Shown: one piece after another, positions 1 to 6,707 of the stretch
Layout: every line of letters starts with the position of its first letter
Numbering within the stretch: the first letter of the stretch is position 1
Assembly (NCBI GenBank): GCA_020630115.1
Contig: JAHDCA010000027.1
Location: 1-10,919 of the forward strand
Length of the DNA stretch: 10,919 nt
Source of the DNA: Candidatus Dojkabacteria bacterium
GTDB taxonomy: Bacteria > Patescibacteriota > Dojkabacteria > SC72 > JAHDCA01
Direction of reading: 5' to 3'
Notes under the pieces: model-generated
Seen by the model: only the letters and a program-made list of their open reading frames with translations
Databases searched by the model: none
What the model was told of the DNA's origin: nothing
Position numbers and translations under genes: made by a program

Positions 1-900
1 CGTAACTTTTAGTGCACCTGTACCTGTCTCCATATCGATAGCCTCATCTCCAATAACTGGAATTTCTTTATCCATAAATGGAAGAACTACCTTTTCGCCA
101 ATAAATTTTGATAGCCTAGGATCCTCAGGATTTACTGCCACAGCTGTATCACCAAGCATAGTTTCTGGCCTAGTAGTGGCAACCATTAAACCCCTATACC
201 CAAACTCCTTCTCTGCGATATCATTTGCGGACTCAGTAGAGAAAGGGTAAACGATATATGCAAAAATGCCTCGCATATTTATGTGATGAGTATCGAGATC
301 AGCTAGAGCAGTCTTACAATTACTGCATTGATTAATAATATATTCACTTCGATATACCAAACCATCCTCATAAAGCTTAAAGAAAGTATCATAAATCACT
401 GGAGTTAGCTTATCATCCAATGTAAAGAATTCTCTATCCCAATCAGCACCTAACCCGACCCTTTGCTCTTGGGATCTTGCATTCGATGCCTTCTCCATAC
501 AGAATTCATAACATTTTTTATAGAATGCTTCTCTTCCGATTTCGAACTTATCAATTCCTTGTTCCTTAAGAATTTTTGTATAAACAGCTTCTGTCTGTAT
601 GCTTGCGTGATCCTTACCAGGTAGTATCAACACTGGGTTGCCCGTCATCCTCTTAAACCGACCAAGAACATCCATGAACGAGTATCCCGCCGGGTGTCCA
701 ATATGTAGATCACCGTTCGCGTTAGGAGGAGGTGCAGTTATGGTAAACGTGTCTTTCTCTTCTATGCCTAATTCAGAATTTGCTTTTTTAACCGTTTCAG
801 GCTTGAATGTCTGCGAATCCATCCATAAGTCGTATGTAGCTGTCTCTACAGTGGTAAAGTCATAAGACTTAGCTATTTCTCTATCTGCTAATTTTGCCAT
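1..900 (-). CDS. valS: Valyl-tRNA synthetase, N-terminal 300 residues (gene runs off the window)
   Basis: This cytosolic class I aminoacyl-tRNA synthetase charges tRNA-Val with valine. The reading frame is open from the ATG at 898-900 to the window edge. Residues 58-69 carry the ATP-binding HIGH motif (PPPN followed by DLHIGH, H66-H69), and LPGKDHA (93-99) matches the ValRS version of the DHAG block, unlike IleRS, which has a Trp-Asp-Cys-His pattern there. A zinc-type CSNC followed by KTALAD lies at 192-201. The start of the CP1 editing domain shows TTRPET at 242-247 and ETGTGALKVT at 291-300, both typical of ValRS proofreading domains. The KMSKS loop and the anticodon-binding domain lie outside. 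No Shine-Dalgarno sequence precedes the ATG. The upstream T-box leader independently supports a synthetase gene. Confidence 0.96.
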   Translation of the reverse strand, partial: MAKLADREIAKSYDFTTVETATYDLWMDSQTFKPETVKKANSELGIEEKDTFTITAPPPNANGDLHIGHPAGYSFMDVLGRFKRMTGNPVLILPGKDHASIQTEAVYTKILKEQGIDKFEIGREAFYKKCYEFCMEKASNARSQEQRVGLGADWDREFFTLDDKLTPVIYDTFFKLYEDGLVYRSEYIINQCSNCKTALADLDTHHINMRGIFAYIVYPFSTESANDIAEKEFGYRGLMVATTRPETMLGDTAVAVNPEDPRLSKFIGEKVVLPFMDKEIPVIGDEAIDMETGTGALKVT

Positions 901-909
901 ATTCTTTTA

Positions 910-915
910 ATTATA
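910..915 (-). promoter_or_regulatory. Possible second, T-box-independent -10 element for valS
   Basis: A perfect TATAAT on the minus strand sits downstream of the T-box terminator, with nine bases between it and the valS ATG. This is the geometry seen at other starts in the window and would give a leaderless transcript. The area is very AT-rich and I see no good -35, so chance is a real alternative. Confidence 0.35.
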
Positions 916-940
916 ATTTAACTATGCAGAAACCTGCTAT

Positions 941-987
941 AAGAAAAGTCGCCCCAACAGAGCAATACTTTACTCTGCAAGGGCGAC
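941..987 (-). terminator. Regulatory intrinsic terminator of the valS T-box
   Basis: On the minus strand GTCGCCC (987-981) pairs with GGGCGAC (954-948), with further pairing of CAGAG and CTCTG inside, and is followed by the U-run TTTTCTT (947-941). The 5' arm shares bases 979-986 with the antiterminator, so the two structures exclude each other, as expected for a transcriptional T-box. It ends about 40 bases before the valS ATG. Confidence 0.9.
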
Positions 988-1168
988 AAACAATCGCGAT
1001 ACCACCTTACTTCATCTAAACATCACTGTTCAGACCTTAGACCTACTTACACCAAATAGGCATGAGCATGATAACGGACCCATCCGTAGGATTCTACTCA
1101 CCACATGTTAAACACACAGTTTTCTTTCCTCCCCTATACTGGTGACTGCCAGTTTGTGCGGGTTTAAA
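941..1168 (-). promoter_or_regulatory. T-box riboswitch leader of valS
   Basis: The untranslated leader senses uncharged tRNA and controls read-through into valS. On the minus strand the T-box AAGGTGGTATCGCG (1008-995) is close to the canonical AGGGTGGNACCGCG. It folds as a complete antiterminator: helix AAGG/CCTT (1005-1008 with 979-982), a seven-base bulge TGGTATC that presents TGGT to the tRNA 3' end, and helix GCGA/TCGC (994-997 with 983-986). The bulge residue U would pair with an A discriminator base, as in tRNA-Val. Upstream are a stem-III-like hairpin (1035-1014, GTCTGAAC/GTTTAGAT) and another hairpin (1060-1042, CCTATTT/AAGTAGG). The 5' part (about 1061-1168) should hold stem I; it can pair AAAC/GTTT and GCACA/TGTGT. 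I could not place the specifier codon with confidence, so valine specificity rests on the downstream gene. Confidence 0.9.
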
Positions 1169-1171
1169 CTA

Positions 1172-1177
1172 ATTATA
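1172..1177 (-). promoter_or_regulatory. -10 element of the main valS/T-box promoter
   Basis: TATAAT on the minus strand, preceded directly by TG. Transcription would start about seven bases downstream, near 1165, just before the first leader pairing element. The -35 position is poor (GATCCT at 17-base spacing). Confidence 0.6.
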
Positions 1178-1207
1178 CACTATCTGAAACTCAAAGGATC
1201 AGCCAAG

Positions 1208-1216
1208 TTATCCACA
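1208..1216 (+). promoter_or_regulatory. Single DnaA-box-like 9-mer
   Basis: TTATCCACA matches the consensus DnaA box exactly. It lies between two divergent promoters. I see no further copies nearby, no AT-rich unwinding tract and no dnaA or dnaN gene, so this is not evidence for an origin. It could be a regulatory DnaA site or chance. Confidence 0.25.
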
Positions 1217-1243
1217 AAGACAACTGAGTCCCGTATTCAACCC

Positions 1244-1260
1244 GATAGATAAATTCTATC
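1244..1260. repeat. Inverted repeat GATAGA-n5-TCTATC, possible operator
   Basis: A perfect 6-5-6 inverted repeat located just upstream of the expected -35 position of the promoter for the gene at 1303. It has no U-run, so a terminator is unlikely. A regulator-binding site is the simplest reading, but nothing identifies the protein. Confidence 0.35.
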
Positions 1261-1285
1261 TACAAATTTACATACTTTAAGTTTC

Positions 1286-1294
1286 TGTTACAAT
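1286..1294 (+). promoter_or_regulatory. Extended -10 promoter for the gene at 1303
   Basis: TGT followed by TACAAT forms an extended -10 (TGn plus hexamer at 1289-1294). Eight bases separate the hexamer from the ATG, placing the expected transcription start at or next to the A of the start codon. No Shine-Dalgarno sequence is present, so the transcript is probably leaderless. Confidence 0.6.
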
Positions 1295-1302
1295 ATATCA
1301 CA

Positions 1303-1977
1303 ATGAACAAAAAAGTCTTACTCAGTATCTTCATATCCCTCGCTATCCTAGCAGCTGCTTACATCAGTATTATCTATGTTGCCGAGACAAGATCAAAGGA
1401 ACGTACCACTGAATTATTAAATGAAATCACAGAAGAGACAAACAACCCCCAATCACAGGTCGGAGAACTACAAGAACTTTCAAATGATAGCGTATTAATA
1501 GCAACCCCCGAGCTTAAAGACACGCAAGACCAGAACCTCGAAAACACTGATGAAGATATACAAAAAAGTGAAAAGATCATTGAATCAACACTTCTAAACG
1601 AAGATGAAGATTCCTCACCACTAGAAGCATTTGATTCTGAGAGTAAAACAGTTAAGAACCTAGCAATCACAAACACAAACGAAGAGACTGTAGGTAAACT
1701 GAGCTACGATTACACCTTCCAATTCGCTCTAATAATGGAAATAACAGAGTTCGAACCACCAGAGCTAGGAACCTACTATAATGCCTGGTCAAGAGATGGT
1801 GAGAAACTCGTAGACCTAGGTGAAGTTATTTTCTTTAAAGACAAGTCGTTGATTTTAAGTTATAATTCAGAAGAGAATTTAACGAATCTTGATGAATTTT
1901 TCGTCACCTTAGAGGTAAACGATGGTAATACCTCCCCAGGCGAAAAAGTTGCTAGCGCTTTCCCGGACAAGCAATAA
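1303..1977 (+). CDS. Single-pass membrane protein with acidic linker and RskA-C-like outer domain
   Basis: The 224-residue product has two N-terminal lysines, one hydrophobic segment (about 5-26), a long Glu/Asp/Asn/Ser-rich linker without cysteines (about 27-130), and a compact predicted beta domain (about 132-220). That last part, with GTYYNAWSRDGEKLVDLGEV at 156-175 and later FFVTLEVND and NTSPGEK, resembles the C-terminal domain of anti-sigma-K (RskA-type) proteins, where a GTY-AW--DG----LG pattern precedes a -V-TLE---G--SP-- end. The family link is by eye and modest. The N-terminal zinc-finger anti-sigma domain of true RskA is absent, so sigma-factor control is not implied. The topology puts the domain outside the cell. 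The gene is divergent from valS and ends 70 bases before the RNase J ATG, with no clear terminator between them. Confidence 0.72.
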   Translation: MNKKVLLSIFISLAILAAAYISIIYVAETRSKERTTELLNEITEETNNPQSQVGELQELSNDSVLIATPELKDTQDQNLENTDEDIQKSEKIIESTLLNEDEDSSPLEAFDSESKTVKNLAITNTNEETVGKLSYDYTFQFALIMEITEFEPPELGTYYNAWSRDGEKLVDLGEVIFFKDKSLILSYNSEENLTNLDEFFVTLEVNDGNTSPGEKVASAFPDKQ

Positions 1978-2047
1978 TTCAGATAAATAATTATAGGTAA
2001 TATTTCGTTGGAGTTTTCTATTAGATTAATTGAAAACAAATTTAAAC

Positions 2048-3712
2048 ATGAACAATTCAAGAATAAAAGTTTGCTCACTTTCGGGCTGCTCAGAGATTGG
2101 ACGAAACTCAAATTTCGTTGAATACAATGGTGATATCATTATCATAGATTTTGGTATCTCTTTTCCAAGTCAGGAGCTACTAGGTATTGATTACACAATC
2201 CCTAACTTCTCTTACTTAAAGAAAAACAAACATAGGATCAAGGGTATATTAATAACCCATGGTCACTTAGACCACCAAGGTGGATTACCTTACGTACTCA
2301 AGGAATTAGACTACCCAACCATTTATTGTGGTAGATTTGCTAGAGAGCTAATCAAATTAAGATTAGATGAACATGAACACAAAGGTAAATATAAATTCAA
2401 AGATGTATTTAGATCTTCTGAACTTAACATAGGAAACTTCCAAGTTAAATTCATAGGTGTTACACACGGTATACCAGATGCATTCTCGATTTTCGTACAA
2501 ACGCCAGGAGGGAACGTTTTCTTCTCAGGTGACTACAAGATCGATACTGAACCTGTGTTCGAACCAGAGACTGATTATGAATCACTTAAAGAGCTTAGAG
2601 GTAAAGTAGACCTTGCACTTATGGAGAGTACAAATGCTCGTAAATCAGGCAAAGTTATGTCTGAACGAGAGGTCGCTGACAACCTCGAGAAAGTTATCAG
2701 AAGTTGTAACCACAGAGTTGTAGTTGCAATGTTCGGTTCACTCGTATGGAGACTTCACTCAACTATCAATATAGCTAAAAAGACTGGTAGATACGTTTTT
2801 GTATCTGGGCGAAGCTTAAGGAACAATGTTGAAATAGGACGTCAACTAGGAATCTTAGATATCCCTGAGGGACTAGTAAAAGACGAGAGAACTATCGAGA
2901 AGTACCCACCTGATAAAGTTATGTACATATGTACAGGAAGTCAGGGAGAAAGGTACTCAGCACTCAACAGGATCTCTCTTGGAGAGCATAAGTTCTTCAA
3001 GCTAAAAAAGACTGATACTATCTTACTTTCATCATCCGAGATCCCGGACAATGCAACTAATATTGAGAAAATGACAAGTAGAATAATCAAATCTGGATCT
3101 ACCGTTTACCAAAGTGACTATGTAGATATCCACGAGAGTGGTCATGGAACCCATGAAGATTACAAGATCATGCTTGATCTAATCAGACCTAAATATGTTA
3201 TGCCAAACCACGGAAGTACGAATTTCAGGTACAGACAGGCTCGAAACTACGAAGATTGGGGTATGCCAGAAGATAAAGTTCTACTTACAGATGACGGGCA
3301 AGTTTGGGAGTATGATTCAGAAAAATGGATCCGAGCAAGCCAAGTCGAGTCTAAGGCTGTCCTTATAGATGGTAACTCTGTCGGAGAGACTGAAGATATC
3401 GTACTAAAAGACAGAACTCAGCTTTCACAATTTGGTGTCGTTACAGTAATCCTAAACATATCTGACAAGGACTTTAGCATGAGAGGAAAACCAAGGATGA
3501 TCTCTAGAGGATTTGTATATGTTAAGAAGTCACAGAAATTATTCAATGCGCTTGAAGCGATTGTTATCAACACCCATAAACAATGGGTGCAAGACAAAAA
3601 ACACAAAGCACTTAAAAAGACTGACTTACAGAACTCTATCAATAAAGCTCTTGGTAAGCATATTTATCACGAGACAATTAGAGAGCCTGTCATATTAACA
3701 ATCATAATATAA
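2048..3712 (+). CDS. rnj: Ribonuclease J
   Basis: RNase J is a metallo-beta-lactamase/beta-CASP enzyme with 5'-3' exonuclease and endonuclease activity in mRNA decay and rRNA maturation. Counting from the ATG at 2048 (554 residues, the usual family length), metal ligands lie in HGHLDH (71-76), H140 (THG) and D162 (SGDYKID). STNA (194-197), the beta-CASP blocks SGRS and CTGSQGE (295-301), SGHGTHED (364-371) and PNHG (386-389) follow in the expected order. The C-terminal oligomerisation domain is present and ends REPVILTIII, like the family's R-P-I-P-I tail. A TTG at 2030 would add six residues (MKTNLN) and cannot be excluded; neither start has a good ribosome binding site. A hairpin terminator follows the stop. 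Confidence 0.95.
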   Translation: MNNSRIKVCSLSGCSEIGRNSNFVEYNGDIIIIDFGISFPSQELLGIDYTIPNFSYLKKNKHRIKGILITHGHLDHQGGLPYVLKELDYPTIYCGRFARELIKLRLDEHEHKGKYKFKDVFRSSELNIGNFQVKFIGVTHGIPDAFSIFVQTPGGNVFFSGDYKIDTEPVFEPETDYESLKELRGKVDLALMESTNARKSGKVMSEREVADNLEKVIRSCNHRVVVAMFGSLVWRLHSTINIAKKTGRYVFVSGRSLRNNVEIGRQLGILDIPEGLVKDERTIEKYPPDKVMYICTGSQGERYSALNRISLGEHKFFKLKKTDTILLSSSEIPDNATNIEKMTSRIIKSGSTVYQSDYVDIHESGHGTHEDYKIMLDLIRPKYVMPNHGSTNFRYRQARNYEDWGMPEDKVLLTDDGQVWEYDSEKWIRASQVESKAVLIDGNSVGETEDIVLKDRTQLSQFGVVTVILNISDKDFSMRGKPRMISRGFVYVKKSQKLFNALEAIVINTHKQWVQDKKHKALKKTDLQNSINKALGKHIYHETIREPVILTIII

Positions 3713-3727
3713 GACAAAGATATAATG

Positions 3728-3755
3728 CACCCTCATACAGAGGGTGTTTATATTA
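3728..3755 (+). terminator. Intrinsic terminator after RNase J
   Basis: CACCCTC (3728-3734) and GAGGGTG (3740-3746) form a perfect seven-pair stem with a five-base loop, followed by TTTATATT. The U-tract is interrupted, so termination may be partial, but the stem sits 15 bases after the RNase J stop and before the next promoter. Confidence 0.75.
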
Positions 3756-3779
3756 CCAATAGAAAAATTAAAATTTATA

Positions 3780-3787
3780 TGTAAAAT
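3780..3787 (+). promoter_or_regulatory. -10-like element for the glycosyltransferase gene
   Basis: TG followed by TAAAAT (3782-3787), with nine bases to the ATG at 3797. No Shine-Dalgarno sequence and no convincing -35. The spacing fits the leaderless pattern of the neighbouring genes. Confidence 0.4.
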
Positions 3788-3796
3788 GGATTATTA

Positions 3797-5356
3797 ATGG
3801 ACATCTCGCAAACAAGACCTAGTGACCGTGTTAATGGTTACCCTGTTGATACACCCAAATGGGTGATCAGTTTGTCTGAGAAGTTCCCAGGTTTTGTATC
3901 TTGGTTTTTCATTCTCTCACCAGTAGTATTCGGCTTACTGGGTTGGTACGAAGTTATTGTCGCGTATGTTTCATTTCTAACAATCTACTGGGGTTACAGA
4001 GCAATCCTTTTTGCTTATGGAATAATCGGGGGGTATTTTAGAATGAAGCGTGATGTGAAAAGAGATTTCCTCTTTGAGATCAAGGGTCTTTCAAAACAGA
4101 AAAACAAAAAATTCAATGACCTAAAGTATGTGCTGATTTGCCCTGTCGTAGACGAACATTACTCTGTTATAGAACCAGGGATAAAAGGCTGGTCCAAACA
4201 AACAGTTGACCCGCAAAAGATATCAATTGTCTTTACATTAGAGGATCGATTCTCGAAGAACGCACTCAAAACAGTGGAGAAGATAATAGAGAAGTACAAA
4301 GACACCTTCAGAGAGTTCCACATTGAGATACACCCCAATACTATCGAAGGAGAAGTCATTGGTGTAAAAGGTGCAAATATCAATTGGGGAACTAGAAAAT
4401 TTGTAGAAAAGGTCAAAGAGAGAGGTGAGAAACTGAAAGACTATATACTCATCACCTGTGACAATGACCTCAGGCCTCACAGTAAGTACCTTTCAGGGAT
4501 CACACTCAAATTCCTTACAACAGACAAGCCATACAACACTTTCTACGGCTCAGCGGTCCATACGTTTAGCAATAATATCTACAGAGTCCCACATTTGATA
4601 AGGACTTTTTCAACTTTCTTAACTCTAGCTGTTTTACATATGTGGGTTACACGAAAGAAGAGTATCGATACTTGGTCAGCATACTGTGTAAGTTTAGACA
4701 CAGTACATAAAAATGGTTATTGGTATCCAGATATTGCGAATGACGACACTTTCTTTTACTGGAATTCAATGGTTAGATTGAAAGGTGACTTTAAGGGAGA
4801 AGAAGTCTATGTACCAACTTACAATGATGCTGTGGAGAACAAGACCTATGGCGACTCTATGAAATCATTCTATAAACAACAGTACAGGTGGGGCTGGGGT
4901 ATTGTAGTTTTCCCAGTTTTTATGACTGGTCTTTATATGAGCAAAGGTTTTGGTTTATGGAGAACAATTAAAAGGACTTATCAGATAATTGAACTTCAGA
5001 TATTGTTCGTTACTCTCGTTTACATGATAACCTTTACATTACCCATCCTTAACTATTTAAGCCCTGAGTACGCCACTTCAGCAGCAGCTTACAACCTTAC
5101 AAGAGTCATGAGTAACTTCTTTACAGTACTACTTTTCTTAAATGTACCTTTCTATATGGTAAAAAGAAAACTGTATCCTGTTCCTAAAGATTGGCCATGG
5201 TGGAGACATATCCAAGACTTTGCTGAAATGTTCCTTGTCATAGTTAATATGCTTACTTTCAGCTTCATTCCATATATCCAAGCTCAAACAGAAATGATGC
5301 TTGGAGTTAACAAGAAAAAGTACTACGCAACTGAAAAGGTCAAAATACAACAGTAA
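3797..5356 (+). CDS. Membrane glycosyltransferase, family 2 (processive-type)
   Basis: The 519-residue inner-membrane enzyme probably transfers a sugar from a nucleotide-sugar donor to a growing polysaccharide or glycolipid; substrate unknown. Two N-terminal membrane segments (about 33-77) precede a cytosolic GT-A domain (about 108-365). Motifs run in GT2 order: YVLICPVVDE (111-120), KGANINWG (191-198, the K-G-N--G block), CDNDLRP with the metal-binding D-D pair (221-227), NDD (315-317, catalytic base region) and QQYRWGWG (361-368, the Q--RW motif of cellulose/hyaluronan-synthase-like enzymes). Further membrane segments lie about 369-385, 398-420, 438-456 and 474-495, followed by a short basic tail. 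QxxRW suggests processive synthesis, but many CPR enzymes with this layout are uncharacterised. It appears monocistronic: a terminator precedes it and the next gene has its own promoter-like element. Confidence 0.88.
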   Translation: MDISQTRPSDRVNGYPVDTPKWVISLSEKFPGFVSWFFILSPVVFGLLGWYEVIVAYVSFLTIYWGYRAILFAYGIIGGYFRMKRDVKRDFLFEIKGLSKQKNKKFNDLKYVLICPVVDEHYSVIEPGIKGWSKQTVDPQKISIVFTLEDRFSKNALKTVEKIIEKYKDTFREFHIEIHPNTIEGEVIGVKGANINWGTRKFVEKVKERGEKLKDYILITCDNDLRPHSKYLSGITLKFLTTDKPYNTFYGSAVHTFSNNIYRVPHLIRTFSTFLTLAVLHMWVTRKKSIDTWSAYCVSLDTVHKNGYWYPDIANDDTFFYWNSMVRLKGDFKGEEVYVPTYNDAVENKTYGDSMKSFYKQQYRWGWGIVVFPVFMTGLYMSKGFGLWRTIKRTYQIIELQILFVTLVYMITFTLPILNYLSPEYATSAAAYNLTRVMSNFFTVLLFLNVPFYMVKRKLYPVPKDWPWWRHIQDFAEMFLVIVNMLTFSFIPYIQAQTEMMLGVNKKKYYATEKVKIQQ

Positions 5357-5410
5357 GTATTTTCGCAGTGAAGAATTAATAAATTCCCTCTTCTTATCAA
5401 ACCCAATTTA

Positions 5411-5418
5411 TGTATAAT
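5411..5418 (+). promoter_or_regulatory. -10 promoter element for the FtsA-like operon
   Basis: TG followed by a perfect TATAAT (5413-5418), with eight bases to the ATG at 5427, predicting a leaderless mRNA. The best -35 (TTCTTA at 5391-5396, 16-base spacing) is weak. The same TGTATAAT octamer occurs at the distal valS promoter. Confidence 0.6.
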
Positions 5419-5426
5419 GAAATAAT

Positions 5427-6707
5427 ATGTTTTCGGCACTAAAAAACCTTAAATTGCCAAGATTTTCAAAAGAAAAAACGAAGTTCGATTTTGCTACGGA
5501 TGAAAATTTTGTTGCAATCGATATCGGAACTGAACAATTAAAGACAATTCTTTTCAATGTAACACCAAATGGCGTAATAGTTAAGAAAGTTAGCAGGATT
5601 GCCCAGCAGCAATCAGCAATGAGTAAAGGCACTATAACAAACCTAGATAGAGTGATAGAGAACTGTAACTTAGCCATGGCTGAGATCACATCACATCTCA
5701 AAGACAACCAACTTCCAAGATATATGACTTTAGGTCTTGCTGGTGAGTATATTCAAGGAGTAGCAATTATTGTTAATTATGAAAGAGAAGATAACCATAA
5801 TGAACCAGTTACTCAAGAAGAAGAAGAAGAGATTATCGAGAAGGTTCATGAAAAGCTCATTGAATCAGGCAAAGATGATTTAGCTCTGAGAACTGGACTA
5901 CTTAAAGAAGATATTGAAATTCTACACATCACGACAACAGGTCTTGAGATAGGCGGAATGCCAGTGGACTCTCTAATTGGTCATACCGGTAAAGCTATTA
6001 AGTTATATTTTTACGCATCATTTGCACCAAAGACTTATGTTACAGCACTCTCCCAGGTAGCTGAGAATCTCGAGATGAGTATCTTAGGTATCGTAAGCCA
6101 ACCATTTGCCGTATCTAGGGCTTACATTGGAAGTAGAGATAAAAATTTTTCAGGTATCTTTGTGGATATCGGAGGTGGAACCACTGATGTTGCAATAGTC
6201 AAAAACGGGAATATTATAGACACAAAGATCTTTGCACTTGGAGGTAGGGCCTTCACCAAAGAATTAGAAAGAGTACAAAGTATCGATTATCGTCATGCTG
6301 AAAAGAGAAAAATTAAGTATGCATCTAAACAACTCGAAGGTCTCATACAGGAAGATGTTAAGAGAGTACTAACACCAATCGCGCAGATCTGGATGAAGAG
6401 TTTAGAAGCCACATTCAAGAGTATGAGCGACATTAAAAATTTCCCTATAAACATTTACCTATCTGGAGGTGGAGCACTTTTACCTGAGATTAAATCCTCA
6501 ATGCTTGAGTATCCTTGGAGCCAAGAATTAGCTTTCTCAAAGATACCTAAAATTCAGATCTTTACGCCAGATAAACTAACTAAAGTTGAAGATGTTTCAG
6601 GTCAATTGATTAATGCGTATGACATTACTCCATCTGGCTTATGCGTCTTTACATTCGACAAGTTAAATAATCCAGAAAATTACAATGCAGGATATGAGCA
6701 AAACTAA
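5427..6707 (+). CDS. FtsA-like actin-fold ATPase (FtsA/PilM superfamily)
   Basis: The 426-residue protein has the bipartite actin-type nucleotide site: phosphate 1 in FVAIDIGTEQLKT (28-40), phosphate 2 in FVDIGGGTTDVAIV (245-258) and the adenosine motif LSGGGALLPEI (345-355). Between them, roughly 115-205, lies an SHS2-type insertion with a strongly acidic run at 130-135 and the segment TTGLEIGGMPVDSLIGHTGK, which resembles the FtsA 1C domain. FtsA tethers FtsZ to the membrane; PilM instead binds the cytosolic tail of PilN in type IV pilus machines. The FtsA C-terminal amphipathic membrane helix is not evident: the tail (about 410-426) is polar and Asn-rich. The gene overlaps the next by up to 23 bases, so its partner may be that bitopic protein. 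FtsA is slightly favoured over PilM because of the SHS2 sequence. Confidence 0.85.
   Translation: MFSALKNLKLPRFSKEKTKFDFATDENFVAIDIGTEQLKTILFNVTPNGVIVKKVSRIAQQQSAMSKGTITNLDRVIENCNLAMAEITSHLKDNQLPRYMTLGLAGEYIQGVAIIVNYEREDNHNEPVTQEEEEEIIEKVHEKLIESGKDDLALRTGLLKEDIEILHITTTGLEIGGMPVDSLIGHTGKAIKLYFYASFAPKTYVTALSQVAENLEMSILGIVSQPFAVSRAYIGSRDKNFSGIFVDIGGGTTDVAIVKNGNIIDTKIFALGGRAFTKELERVQSIDYRHAEKRKIKYASKQLEGLIQEDVKRVLTPIAQIWMKSLEATFKSMSDIKNFPINIYLSGGGALLPEIKSSMLEYPWSQELAFSKIPKIQIFTPDKLTKVEDVSGQLINAYDITPSGLCVFTFDKLNNPENYNAGYEQN

Noticed and set aside
638..865. Open frame on the plus strand, 75 codons
   Set aside because: It lies wholly antisense to the conserved N-terminal part of valS, including the HIGH motif region, and has no recognisable product.
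5370..5393. GAATT/AATTC hairpin with outer GAAG/CTTC as a terminator of the glycosyltransferase gene
   Set aside because: The stem is short and AT-rich and no U-run follows; it does not meet a reasonable standard for an intrinsic terminator.
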